Assembly: GCA_902785105.1 (NCBI GenBank)
Contig: CACZXF010000059.1
Location: forward strand, 1-33,767
Length of the DNA: 33,767 nucleotides
From: an uncultured Eubacteriales bacterium
GTDB lineage: Bacteria > Bacillota > Clostridia > Christensenellales > Aristaeellaceae
Reading direction: 5' to 3'
The notes under the pieces: generated by a model
The model's database searches: none
The model's input: only the letters and a program-made list of their open reading frames with translations
What the model was told of the DNA's origin: nothing
Translations under genes and position numbers: made by a program
Shown: positions 8,599 through 15,151 of the stretch, piece by piece
Position numbering within the stretch: position 1 is the first letter of the stretch
Layout: every line of letters starts with the position of its first letter

Positions 8599-9006
8599 AT
8601 GAGCCACGAGCACGATCACGAATATATGCACGAGCACAACATCCCCCACGACCATGAGCACACCCACGCCGACGGCACGACCCACACCCACCCCCACGAC
8701 CACGACCACGAGCATCCCCACGGCCACGACCACGGCCACGAGCATCCCCACGGCTGTCCCGGCCAGGCGGGCTGCGGCTCCGACTGTGCCAACTGCGATC
8801 CCCGGGCCGAGGTGGTGGCGCTGATGCGCTACATGGTCAACCACAACACCGCCCACGCCAACGAGCTGGCCCAGCTTGCCGGACGCCTCAAGGAGATGGG
8901 CGACAACACCGCCTATGAGCAGGTCATGCAGGCCGTGTCCGATTTTGAGAAGGGCAACATGCGGCTGTCCACCGTGCTGGCCGCACTGGGTCCCGTACAG
9001 CAGTAA
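8599..9006 (+). CDS. His-rich putative nickel-storage or chaperone protein
   Basis: 135 residues in two parts. Residues 1-52 carry 21 histidines in HDH/HEH/HGH runs. A short Cys cluster follows (Cys53, 59, 63, 66; GCPGQAGCGSDCANC). Residues 68-135 form a small helical domain rich in Ala, Leu and Met with no enzyme motif. Such a protein is expected to bind Ni(II), Co(II) or Zn(II) in the cytoplasm; there is no signal peptide or membrane helix. Residues 4-20 are nearly the same as residues 8-24 of the divergent repressor. The ATG has GAAAGGAAG upstream. It is the first gene of a two-gene operon with cooT, 14 bases away. The specific metal is inferred from that neighbour. Confidence 0.8.
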   Translation: MSHEHDHEYMHEHNIPHDHEHTHADGTTHTHPHDHDHEHPHGHDHGHEHPHGCPGQAGCGSDCANCDPRAEVVALMRYMVNHNTAHANELAQLAGRLKEMGDNTAYEQVMQAVSDFEKGNMRLSTVLAALGPVQQ

Positions 9007-9020
9007 GGAGGCTGATATCT

Positions 9021-9215
9021 ATGTGCCTGTCCACCGTCTACAAGCTGGAAAAGCGCCCCGAAAATGAGGTGCTGAAGAACGTCATGCTCATCGAGTGCAA
9101 GAACGGCTTCGTCACCCTCACCGACATCCTGGGCCGCGAGGAGGTCATCGAGGGCGAGATCGCCTCCGCCGACCTGACCGGCGGCACGGTCGTCGTGCGC
9201 CCGAAGGCTTCGTAA
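9021..9215 (+). CDS. cooT: CooT family nickel-binding protein
   Basis: A 64-residue protein starting MCLSTVYK, the hallmark of CooT proteins, in which Cys2 near the free N-terminus binds Ni(II) in a dimer. The rest (GFVTLTDILGREEVIEGEI, then GGTVVV) fits the small beta-barrel fold of the family. CooT was described as a nickel chaperone for CO dehydrogenase maturation; no such enzyme lies in this window, so the client is unknown. AAGGAGG (9005-9011) overlaps the stop of the upstream His-rich gene, showing translational linkage. A terminator follows directly at 9229. Confidence 0.8.
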   Translation: MCLSTVYKLEKRPENEVLKNVMLIECKNGFVTLTDILGREEVIEGEIASADLTGGTVVVRPKAS

Positions 9216-9228
9216 ATTGATTGGCATA

Positions 9229-9260
9229 CAGGGACGGGTCATGCGCCGTCCCTGTTTTTT
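9229..9260 (+). terminator. Rho-independent terminator of the nickel operon
   Basis: Perfect 9-bp stem CAGGGACGG (9229-9237) / CCGTCCCTG (9246-9254), 8-base loop, then T6. Confidence 0.9.
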
Positions 9261-9311
9261 CGATTGACTGATCGACAAACTTGATTTTTATATCATTCAG
9301 GAGGTATCCCC

Positions 9312-9539
9312 ATGGCCGAATATGAAGTGGTGCGGGAGATTCAGAACAGTTGCTCCGGCAATCAGATGCGGGACGTGTTTTTCGATGAGATCGAGACTGA
9401 CGACCCGGTGGAATATGTGCGCAGTCTCTTGAAGAACGACAACGCCGAGCTGACCATAGAGGTCCGGGATGAGGACAACATGACCATATTCGCCGACTGC
9501 AACGGCATGAACCAGAAGTTTTTATTTACAAAAATATGA
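9312..9539 (+). CDS. Small conserved-looking protein of unknown function
   Basis: 75 acidic residues, no signal peptide or membrane segment, with a clear AGGAGG (9299-9304) before the ATG. The sequence alternates short beta-like segments (AELTIEVRD, NMTIFADC) and has two Cys. I do not recognise a named family. It is separated from cooT by a terminator, so it is not part of that operon as seen, although it lies next to it. Coding is supported by the ribosome site, the position and the lack of any competing frame. Confidence 0.65.
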   Translation: MAEYEVVREIQNSCSGNQMRDVFFDEIETDDPVEYVRSLLKNDNAELTIEVRDEDNMTIFADCNGMNQKFLFTKI

Positions 9540-9540
9540 A

Positions 9541-9575
9541 TCACTATGCATAAGTGATGCAAAATTATTAATAAT
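9541..9575. promoter_or_regulatory. Two palindromes upstream of the small membrane protein gene
   Basis: ATCACT-ATGCATA-AGTGAT (9540-9557) can act as a weak hairpin after the gene ending at 9539. ATTATTAATAAT (9564-9575) is a perfect 12-base palindrome just upstream of the -35 at 9578. It could be an operator or an AT-rich UP element. Confidence 0.4.
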
Positions 9576-9577
9576 CA

Positions 9578-9606
9578 TTGACAAATATTTGAATGAGAGG
9601 TATAAT
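9578..9606 (+). promoter_or_regulatory. Consensus sigma-A promoter
   Basis: Perfect TTGACA (9578-9583), 17-base spacer and perfect TATAAT (9601-9606), ahead of the membrane-protein gene at 9650. Confidence 0.85.
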
Positions 9607-9649
9607 GTGGTTGCATATACCATATGTTTATGATGGAGGCGATGCAACC

Positions 9650-10009
9650 ATGTTTGATAATATCGCAGGGAAAATCAGAGGCGCGGCACGGCTGATATTG
9701 CTGGTGGGTCTGGTGATATCCCTGATCGCCATGATCGGCATCTGGATCACAGGCGGCGGGCTGTCCGGGCGGGGCGGCGGCTTCACGGTGTTCGTCTACG
9801 GGCTGCTGGCCGGGGCGCTGGGCTGCATTGGATCGTGGATCATGGCGCTGTACACCTATGGCTTCGGACAACTCATCGAGGACACTGAGGCCATTCGCCA
9901 CAACACCGAGGACACCCAGTATTCCGCCGAAGCCCTCCGCCGCATGGCCGACGAGCGCCGCCGCGCGAACGCGCCAAAGCCCCGTCAGGCCGAGGAGGAA
10001 GCACAGTAA
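9650..10009 (+). CDS. Small membrane protein with two transmembrane helices
   Basis: 119 residues. Two hydrophobic segments (about residues 13-34 and 46-68) are separated by a short Gly-rich loop (GGGLSGRGGG). They are followed by a charged, probably cytoplasmic tail of about 45 residues, rich in Arg, Glu and Ala and likely helical. Start ATG 9650 is chosen because GGAGGC (9635-9640) precedes it at 9 bases; an earlier in-frame ATG lies inside the promoter region. The function is not recognised. It is transcribed alone from a perfect consensus promoter and ends at a strong hairpin. Confidence 0.75.
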   Translation: MFDNIAGKIRGAARLILLVGLVISLIAMIGIWITGGGLSGRGGGFTVFVYGLLAGALGCIGSWIMALYTYGFGQLIEDTEAIRHNTEDTQYSAEALRRMADERRRANAPKPRQAEEEAQ

Positions 10010-10015
10010 TCCAAA

Positions 10016-10051
10016 AGCGACAGGCCGTTCAGTGTGGAACGGCCTGTCGCT
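10016..10051. terminator. Strong hairpin terminator between convergent genes
   Basis: 15-bp perfect stem AGCGACAGGCCGTTC (10016-10030) with its complement at 10037-10051 and a 6-base loop. On the minus strand it is followed by TTTTGG, serving the CAP-domain gene. On the plus side the U-tract is weak. Confidence 0.75.
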
Positions 10052-10121
10052 GTATATCAGCGATGATGATTCAGATTATCCCGAAAAATCCCTGTTTATC
10101 GAGGAAATTGAATACTCATTC

Positions 10122-11051
10122 TCATCTTCCAAACAACTGCACCCAGTACATCACCCCATTGTGATTGAACACGCAAATGCCGATGGAGCCATAGGAGGGG
10201 CGGAGGATGTTCTCCCTATGTCCTTCGCTGGAGGACATCCAGGCCGCCATGACCTTTTCGGCGGTGCGCTGGCCCCGGGCGATGTTCTCCGCGAAGGCGC
10301 TTGCGCTGACGGTGGACCAGCGGGAGCCGTCGGGCCGGGTGTGGCTGAACTTCTGGAGCAGCTCGCCGCCGCGCACACAGGCCGCACGGGTAAGCTCCGC
10401 ATCCATCCGCAGCGCGCCGAGGCCCTGTTTCGCCCGTTCCTCGTTGACCAGCTTAAGCACCTGATTGGCCAGGTCCTCCCGGTTGCTCACGCTCACTGAC
10501 TGAGTTGGGGCACTGGTGGGCCTGACTGTAGGCTTTGCCGTGGGCTTTGTCGTCGGCACTTTTGTGGGTTTCACAGTAGGCGCTGCGGTGGGAGCCTTTG
10601 TCGGCTCCGCGGTTGGCGCGGTGGTGGGGGCCTTTGTCGGTTCCGCGGTGGGCGCGGCTGTGGGGACTTTTGTCGGTTCTGCGGTGGGCGCGGCTGTAGG
10701 ATCTTTTGTCGGTTCCGCCGTGGGGATTGCCGTCGGCGCTTCTGTCGCCGCGGGCTTGCCGCTCACCTTGGCCGTCCAGCAGCCCATCTCGTTCCGGAGA
10801 CGCAGGCTGTAGGCCGCGGCGGGATCATCCACCTTCAGGCTGATATTGCCCTCGCCGCCGGTGACATTCCTCAGGCATATGGGCCAGTCGTTCTGGGATA
10901 CCGTCAGCTCATAGCTGCCCTCGGGCACTCGCCACGAAACGTACAGCGTCCTGCCGTCCAGACTGCCCGACAGATGTCCCTCCGCCAGCGCCGTCATCCA
11001 CAGCGCCGCGATCATCGCCACAAGCATTACGAGTATCTTTCGTTTCTTCAC
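10122..11051 (-). CDS. Secreted CAP-domain (SCP/PR1, YkwD-like) protein with PT-repeat linker
   Basis: 309 residues from a GTG start with GAGGAG upstream. Residues 1-24 are a signal peptide (KKRK, hydrophobic core, ALA-E). Residues 25-100 are a small beta-rich domain with two Cys. Residues 106-177 are six near-identical 12-residue repeats of the type PTAAPTAEPTKA, an extended linker. The C-terminal 125 residues are a CAP domain: LVNEERAKQGL, FSHTRPDG, AENIARG, SSEGHRENIL, ending in YWVQLFG. The conserved CAP His and Glu residues are present. The protein is expected outside the cell or at the wall; the biochemical role of bacterial CAP proteins is mostly unknown. An in-frame ATG at 11150 would overlap the promoter and is rejected. 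Confidence 0.9.
   Translation of the reverse strand: MKKRKILVMLVAMIAALWMTALAEGHLSGSLDGRTLYVSWRVPEGSYELTVSQNDWPICLRNVTGGEGNISLKVDDPAAAYSLRLRNEMGCWTAKVSGKPAATEAPTAIPTAEPTKDPTAAPTAEPTKVPTAAPTAEPTKAPTTAPTAEPTKAPTAAPTVKPTKVPTTKPTAKPTVRPTSAPTQSVSVSNREDLANQVLKLVNEERAKQGLGALRMDAELTRAACVRGGELLQKFSHTRPDGSRWSTVSASAFAENIARGQRTAEKVMAAWMSSSEGHRENILRPSYGSIGICVFNHNGVMYWVQLFGR
10521..10736. repeat. 36-bp tandem repeat inside the CAP-domain gene
   Basis: Six units of 36 bp encode the 12-residue PT-rich repeats. Unit-to-unit differences are mostly single bases, so the array can change length by recombination or slippage without breaking the frame. Confidence 0.8.
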
Positions 11052-11064
11052 GTTTTCATCTCCT

Positions 11065-11095
11065 CTGTGAAATAGATTTGAAATATATTTCACAG
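11065..11095. promoter_or_regulatory. Perfect inverted repeat at the CAP gene start site
   Basis: CTGTGAAATA (11065-11074) and TATTTCACAG (11086-11095) form a perfect 10-bp inverted repeat with an 11-base centre. It lies between the -10 and the ribosome site, so it covers the expected transcription start. It could be a repressor operator or an RNA hairpin ending next to the Shine-Dalgarno. Confidence 0.6.
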
Positions 11096-11097
11096 AT

Positions 11098-11126
11098 AAT
11101 ATACACATAATTGCTAAATCTGTCAA
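11098..11126 (-). promoter_or_regulatory. Promoter of the CAP-domain gene
   Basis: Minus strand: perfect -35 TTGACA (11126-11121), 17-base spacer and -10 TATATT (11103-11098). Confidence 0.75.
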
Positions 11127-11228
11127 GCCTGTTTTGTGCAATATCCACAAATTCCCAATCCACCCAGATGGAGGAAGCCTGTTTCGAATGAACTAAACAC
11201 GGGACTGGTATAATTAAAAACAGGGATA

Positions 11229-11359
11229 GACAAACAGGGATTTGTCGGGGAGATGCACACGCTCCTGTAGGGGCGGCGTTGCGCCGCCCGCCGGGTAGGA
11301 CGATGCGTTTCGTTGGGGGCGGGCGCCGAATTGACTCCCCGACAAATTCCAATTTATCG
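11229..11359. repeat. MITE-like element C (GC-rich core, shortened)
   Basis: The left end AAACAGGGATTTGTCGGGGA and the reverse complement of the right end (AAATTGGAATTTGTCGGGGA) are terminal inverted repeats that differ at three positions. The core begins GTAGGGGCGGCGTTGCGCCG and runs to GGGCGGGCGCCGAA. Compared with the elements at 19369 and 27076 it lacks the last arm (AACGGCGCCCCTACAGGG). It ends 33 bases before the tlyA start. Confidence 0.75.
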
Positions 11360-11392
11360 CACAGGCAATTCACCGGAAAGGGAGTGCGGCAC

Positions 11393-12202
11393 ATGGACGA
11401 TCTGATGCGTGCGGACGCGGCGCTGGCGGCGCGGGGACTGGCGGAGAGCCGGGAAAAGGCCCGTGGCCTGATCGAAGCGGGGCTGGCGGCGGTGAACGGC
11501 GCGGTCATCGCCAAGCCGGCACAGAAGGTGAAGCCCACGGACATGCTGACGGTGCTGGGCGCGGCCCATCCCTATGTGGGGCGGGGCGGGCTCAAGCTGG
11601 AAAAGGCGTTGAAGGTGTTCGGGGTGGACCCTGTGGGGCAGGTCTGCATGGACATAGGTGCATCCACCGGCGGCTTCACGGACGTGCTGCTGCAAAGCGG
11701 CGCCAGGCGGGTGTACGCCATCGACGTGGGTGCGGGACAGCTGCACCCCAGCCTGCTGGAGGACCCGCGGGTGGTCAGCATGGAGCACACCAACGCCCGG
11801 ACGCTGACAGCAGACATGTTCCCCGAGCCGCCGACGCTGGCGGTGATGGACGTGTCCTTCATCTCCATCAAGCTCATTCTCCCCGCGGCGCTGAGCATCC
11901 TTGGGGACGGCGGGCGCATGGTGACCCTCGTCAAGCCCCAGTTCGAAGCAGGCCGGACGCAGATCGGCAAGAAGGGCATCGTTTCCAGCGCCGCGGCCCA
12001 CGCGGAGGTGCTGAAATCCATCGTCGATTTTGTGCCCTCCCTCGGCTGGGTGGTTCGGGGACTGGACTTCTCCCCCATCGCCGGCGGCAGCGGCAACCTC
12101 GAATTTCTGGCCGACCTGTGTCCAATGGGACCGGATTTGCCCATGATTACAGACAAGGAGATCGCCCAGCTCGTGCGGAAAGCCCATCAAAGTGTGTTCT
12201 GA
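11393..12202 (+). CDS. tlyA: TlyA-family rRNA 2'-O-methyltransferase
   Basis: 269 residues. An N-terminal S4 RNA-binding domain (residues 1 to about 62, MRADAALAARGLAESREKA) is followed by an FtsJ/RrmJ-type Rossmann methyltransferase with the S-adenosylmethionine motif DIGASTGGFTDVLLQSGA and the later MDVSFISI and VKPQFEAGR segments. The family methylates cytidine 2'-OH in 16S/23S rRNA, and some members were first called hemolysins. ATG 11393 follows GGAAAGGGAG at normal spacing; an upstream in-frame ATG falls in the repeat element. In Firmicutes tlyA usually sits next to nadK, argR and recN; here it is isolated between repeats. Its last 16 bases overlap the convergent dus gene. Confidence 0.9.
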   Translation: MDDLMRADAALAARGLAESREKARGLIEAGLAAVNGAVIAKPAQKVKPTDMLTVLGAAHPYVGRGGLKLEKALKVFGVDPVGQVCMDIGASTGGFTDVLLQSGARRVYAIDVGAGQLHPSLLEDPRVVSMEHTNARTLTADMFPEPPTLAVMDVSFISIKLILPAALSILGDGGRMVTLVKPQFEAGRTQIGKKGIVSSAAAHAEVLKSIVDFVPSLGWVVRGLDFSPIAGGSGNLEFLADLCPMGPDLPMITDKEIAQLVRKAHQSVF

Positions 12203-13167
12203 GACGCTGCGAAGTCCAGCAACGCGGCCTTGACGTCGCTGGCACCTGAGAGCTGATTGACACTCTCCCGGAATTTGGACGCGCCTTTCATGCCGTGGAC
12301 ATACCAGGCAATGTGTTTGCGCATCTCCAGCACGCCGCGCTTTTCGCCGAACAGGGAGACCTCCAGGTCGAAGTGCCTGAGCGCCATGGCGGCGCGCTCC
12401 TCCGGGGTGGGCGGGGCGACGGTCTCCCCGCGCAGGGCGGCGGCGATCTCCCGGAATAGCCAGGGGTTGCCCTGAGCGGCGCGGCCCACGATGACGCCGT
12501 CGCAGCCGGTTTCGTCGATCATTCGCAGGGCATCCGCGCCGGAGCGCACGTCGCCGTTGCCGAACACCGGCACGCTGACCGCTTCTTTCACTTTTTGAAT
12601 GACGGACCAGTCGGCCTCCCCGGCATACTGCTGCATCCGCGTGCGGGCGTGGACGGCCACAGCCTGCGCGCCATTGTCCGCGCAGATTTTGGCGATTTCG
12701 GGCGCGTTGATGTTGTCTTCGTCCCAACCGGAGCGTATCTTCACCGTCACCGGCAGGCGCGTGGCCTCCACGGTGGCCTTCACCACCGCCGCCACGCCCG
12801 CGGGGTTTTTCAGCATGGCACTGCCCTCGCCGTTGCCGGTGATCTTGGGAGCGGGGCAGCCGAAGTTGATGTCGATGAACTGAAAGCCCCAGTCCTGAAG
12901 CTCACGGGCCGCCGCGGCCATGTATTCCGGCTCCGAGCCGAACAATTGGAGCCCCGCGACGCCCTCCCCCGGCAGGCGCTTCAACAGGTCCAGCGCGTTC
13001 CGGTTCTTCCCCTTCGAGAAGATCCAGCCTTTGGCCGACAGCATCTCGCTCACCGCCCAGGCCGCGCCCTGCTCGTGACACAAAAGGCGCATCGCCGCGT
13101 CCGTCACCCCCGCCATCGGTGCGAGCCCCGCGCCGGTCTTTTTGGTCAGTTCGTCGATTGAAAACAT
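12187..13167 (-). CDS. dusB: tRNA-dihydrouridine synthase (DusB type)
   Basis: 326 residues forming an FMN-binding TIM barrel that reduces uridines in the D-loop of tRNA. Visible landmarks are LAPMAGVTDAAMR at the N-terminus, the catalytic Cys in INFGCPAPKITGNGEGSAML, the HARTR segment, and the FMN-phosphate loop GNGDV and GVIVGRAAQGNPW, followed by a C-terminal helical domain. The ATG at 13167 has GGGAGG upstream; a longer in-frame reading begins inside the repeat element and is rejected. It has no nifR3-type partner here. A MITE-like element lies 22 bases upstream of the start. Confidence 0.92.
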   Translation of the reverse strand: MFSIDELTKKTGAGLAPMAGVTDAAMRLLCHEQGAAWAVSEMLSAKGWIFSKGKNRNALDLLKRLPGEGVAGLQLFGSEPEYMAAAARELQDWGFQFIDINFGCPAPKITGNGEGSAMLKNPAGVAAVVKATVEATRLPVTVKIRSGWDEDNINAPEIAKICADNGAQAVAVHARTRMQQYAGEADWSVIQKVKEAVSVPVFGNGDVRSGADALRMIDETGCDGVIVGRAAQGNPWLFREIAAALRGETVAPPTPEERAAMALRHFDLEVSLFGEKRGVLEMRKHIAWYVHGMKGASKFRESVNQLSGASDVKAALLDFAASQNTL

Positions 13168-13189
13168 GATAAGCCTCCCGGTGATTTCG

Positions 13190-13332
13190 TCGATAAAAAA
13201 GGGATTTATCGGGGTAATGCGTAATTCATAATTCATAATGCGTAATTGGAAAATACCTATCGTGTCAGCATTCTCATAATTACGAATTACGCATTATGAA
13301 TTATGAATTGTCCAACAAATTCCAATTTACCG
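13190..13332. repeat. MITE-like element B (AT-rich core, inverse of A)
   Basis: It begins GATAAAAAAGGGATTTATCGGGG (written here as position 13190 onward) and ends ACAAATTCCAATTTACC. The core is the reverse complement of element A at 3624 with only one copy of the 35-base unit. It sits between dus and the yqfC operon. Confidence 0.75.
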
Positions 13333-13406
13333 AATAGTATACCTCCCTCCCCCTCCCCCTTTCCACCTCCTCAACGTAATTATTCACATCACAGTACCCA
13401 AGTGAC

Positions 13407-13436
13407 TTGCATTTTAATCCCATATTCGTGTATAAT
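13407..13436 (+). promoter_or_regulatory. Promoter of the yqfC operon
   Basis: TTGCAT (13407-13412), 18-base spacer and perfect TATAAT (13431-13436). A hairpin GGGTAAA/TTTGCCC (13443-13462) lies in the leader. In Bacillus the homologous genes are under sporulation sigma control; I cannot confirm such a site here. Confidence 0.5.
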
Positions 13437-13545
13437 AGATTTGGGTAAAAATATATTTGCCCATTTGGATGAAATGACGCCCGTTTGCATATGGTATGTT
13501 GATTGGGCCGCGCCCGTCAAATCGGTGATCTGCGGAGGACATGCC

Positions 13546-13878
13546 ATGAAGGACAAGCGGGAGAGGGCCGGTTTTCCCCGGCGAACGATATTCCGAGGGC
13601 GGCGCGGGCCGCGTCCGGGGGCGCTGGAATGGCCGAGGGACTTATCCGGGCGCTGTGCCCGGGCCACGGCCATCGGCTCAAACCGGTTGCTGGTGGAGAA
13701 CTATACCGGCATACTGGAGCTGACCGACGCCCGTGTGCGCCTGTCCACCGGCGGCGGACCCATCACGGTGACGGGCCGCAACCTTCAACTGTGCGACGCC
13801 CGGCGCGGCACGCTGATCATCACCGGCCAGCTTGAGCGGGTGGAGCTTCCCTGCGCGGGAGGTGACGATGCGCCATGA
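13546..13878 (+). CDS. yqfC: Sporulation protein YqfC (YabP/YqfC family)
   Basis: 110 residues. A basic N-terminal part (KDKRERAGFPRR) precedes a small beta domain with NRLLVENYTGILELTDARVRLSTGGGPITVTGRNL, here read as the typical YabP/YqfC fold with alternating strands. In Bacillus it is a mother-cell sporulation protein of unknown biochemistry, always paired with yqfD, as here. ATG 13546 follows CGGAGG (13533-13538). Its stop overlaps the yqfD start by four bases (ATGA), so the two are translationally coupled. Confidence 0.85.
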   Translation: MKDKRERAGFPRRTIFRGRRGPRPGALEWPRDLSGRCARATAIGSNRLLVENYTGILELTDARVRLSTGGGPITVTGRNLQLCDARRGTLIITGQLERVELPCAGGDDAP

Positions 13879-15050
13879 AGGGTGAAGTGCGGCTGCGCAT
13901 ACGGGGCCTGATGCCCGAAAAGCTGCTTCAAAGGGCGATGGACATGGGTATACGCTTCGCCCGTGTGGGTACGGGTGATAAACACGTGCTCATCGTCGAC
14001 GTCAGCGAACATGACGCCCGGAAGCTGATGAAGCTGTGTAAACGCTTCTCCATCCCCGTGGAGGTCGTCTCCCGGCGGGGCGGCAGCGCGTTTCGACGCT
14101 GGCTCTACCGGCGCTGGACGCTGGGAATCGGTCTGCTGGCGGCAGGGGCGCTGTGCTGGCTGTTTCTGGGCCGGCTATGGCGCATCGACATACGCTTTAC
14201 CGGCGACGCTGCCGAACGGGGCGACGCCTCGGTATTCATGGATCTGCTGGAGGATAAGGGCATCCGTCCCGGTTCAGGCCGCGCAATCGACACCAACCGG
14301 CTCTCCGAGGAACTGCTGGCCGAGACCGGGGACTACAGCTATGTGGGTGCCCGTGTAAAGGGCGTGACGCTGCAAATCGAGGCCGCGCCGGAGCTGCCCG
14401 CCCCGGAGGTCTACGACGTGGACGAGGCCCGGAACCTCTACGCCGACCGGCAGGGCATCGTGGTCTCCGTCAGCGCCGAGTCGGGCGTGCCCTGCGTGAA
14501 GCCCGGCGACACCGTCCAGCGGGGCCAGCTCCTCATTCGCGGCACGGAGAAGATCGGCAAGGAGGAGACCCGCAGCATCGCCGCACTGGGCGAGGTGGTC
14601 ATCCGGGCCTGGTTCGTGGGCTGCGCCGAGGGACATCTGACCTCGGCCCAGGTGCGCTATACCGGGCGGAGCGCCTCGGCTTCCACGCTAATGACGCCCT
14701 GGTTCGAGATCCCCGTCACCGAGGGGGAGCAGTTCGAGCATCAATCCGAAAGCATTGACGACCTGCCCGTGGGCGGGCTGTTCCTGCCGGTGAAGCTCCG
14801 CCGCGTCACGGCGCGGGAGACGCGGCTGGTGATGGAGCGGGGCGACAGGGAACTGCTGTCCTCCCGCCTGGTGGCGCTGGCCATGGCCGACGCCCAGGCG
14901 AAGCTGACCACATCGGGACCGCTGAAATACAAGGTCGCCCGGAGCTGGATCAACTACACCGAACCCGGAGACGACCTGCTCCGCGCCAACGCCGTCTGCG
15001 AGATATACACCAACGCCGCGGTGCCCTGGGAGGCGCTGCGGGAGGGATAA
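13875..15050 (+). CDS. yqfD: Sporulation membrane protein YqfD
   Basis: 391 residues: a cytoplasmic N-terminal domain (about 1-75, with GEVRLRIRGLMPEKLLQRAM), one transmembrane helix (about 80-98, WTLGIGLLAAGALCWLF), then a large external region with a POTRA-like start and a beta-rich body (VSVSAESGVPCVKPGDTVQRG resembles a biotinyl/lipoyl-like barrel fold). It belongs to the YqfD family needed for late sporulation. It is coupled to yqfC by an ATGA overlap. The 3' end (IYTNAAV) is partly repeated 90 bases further on. Confidence 0.88.
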   Translation: MKGEVRLRIRGLMPEKLLQRAMDMGIRFARVGTGDKHVLIVDVSEHDARKLMKLCKRFSIPVEVVSRRGGSAFRRWLYRRWTLGIGLLAAGALCWLFLGRLWRIDIRFTGDAAERGDASVFMDLLEDKGIRPGSGRAIDTNRLSEELLAETGDYSYVGARVKGVTLQIEAAPELPAPEVYDVDEARNLYADRQGIVVSVSAESGVPCVKPGDTVQRGQLLIRGTEKIGKEETRSIAALGEVVIRAWFVGCAEGHLTSAQVRYTGRSASASTLMTPWFEIPVTEGEQFEHQSESIDDLPVGGLFLPVKLRRVTARETRLVMERGDRELLSSRLVALAMADAQAKLTTSGPLKYKVARSWINYTEPGDDLLRANAVCEIYTNAAVPWEALREG

Positions 15051-15094
15051 AACAAGGATTTGTAATAGACAAGAATCTATATTTCTATTGATGT

Positions 15095-15118
15095 GATATA
15101 CACCAACATCGCGGCAAC
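15095..15118. repeat. Short relic copy of the yqfD 3' end
   Basis: GATATACACCAAC is repeated exactly at 15002-15014 (inside yqfD) and 15095-15107. Read in frame, the second copy gives VIYTNIAAT and a stop, close to the EIYTNAAV of yqfD. It looks like the remnant of a partial duplication. Confidence 0.45.
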
Positions 15119-15151
15119 CTGAGAAGTGCCGCGTCAGGGAGGCTAAATACA

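Noticed and set aside
8599-8760. His-codon-rich tract as a simple DNA repeat
   Set aside because: Codons vary (CAC, CAT, with GAC/GAG between) and the frame continues into a helical domain, so it is coding rather than a satellite.
10516-10812. Val/Gly repeat frame on the plus strand
   Set aside because: Antisense of the PT-repeat linker of the CAP gene.
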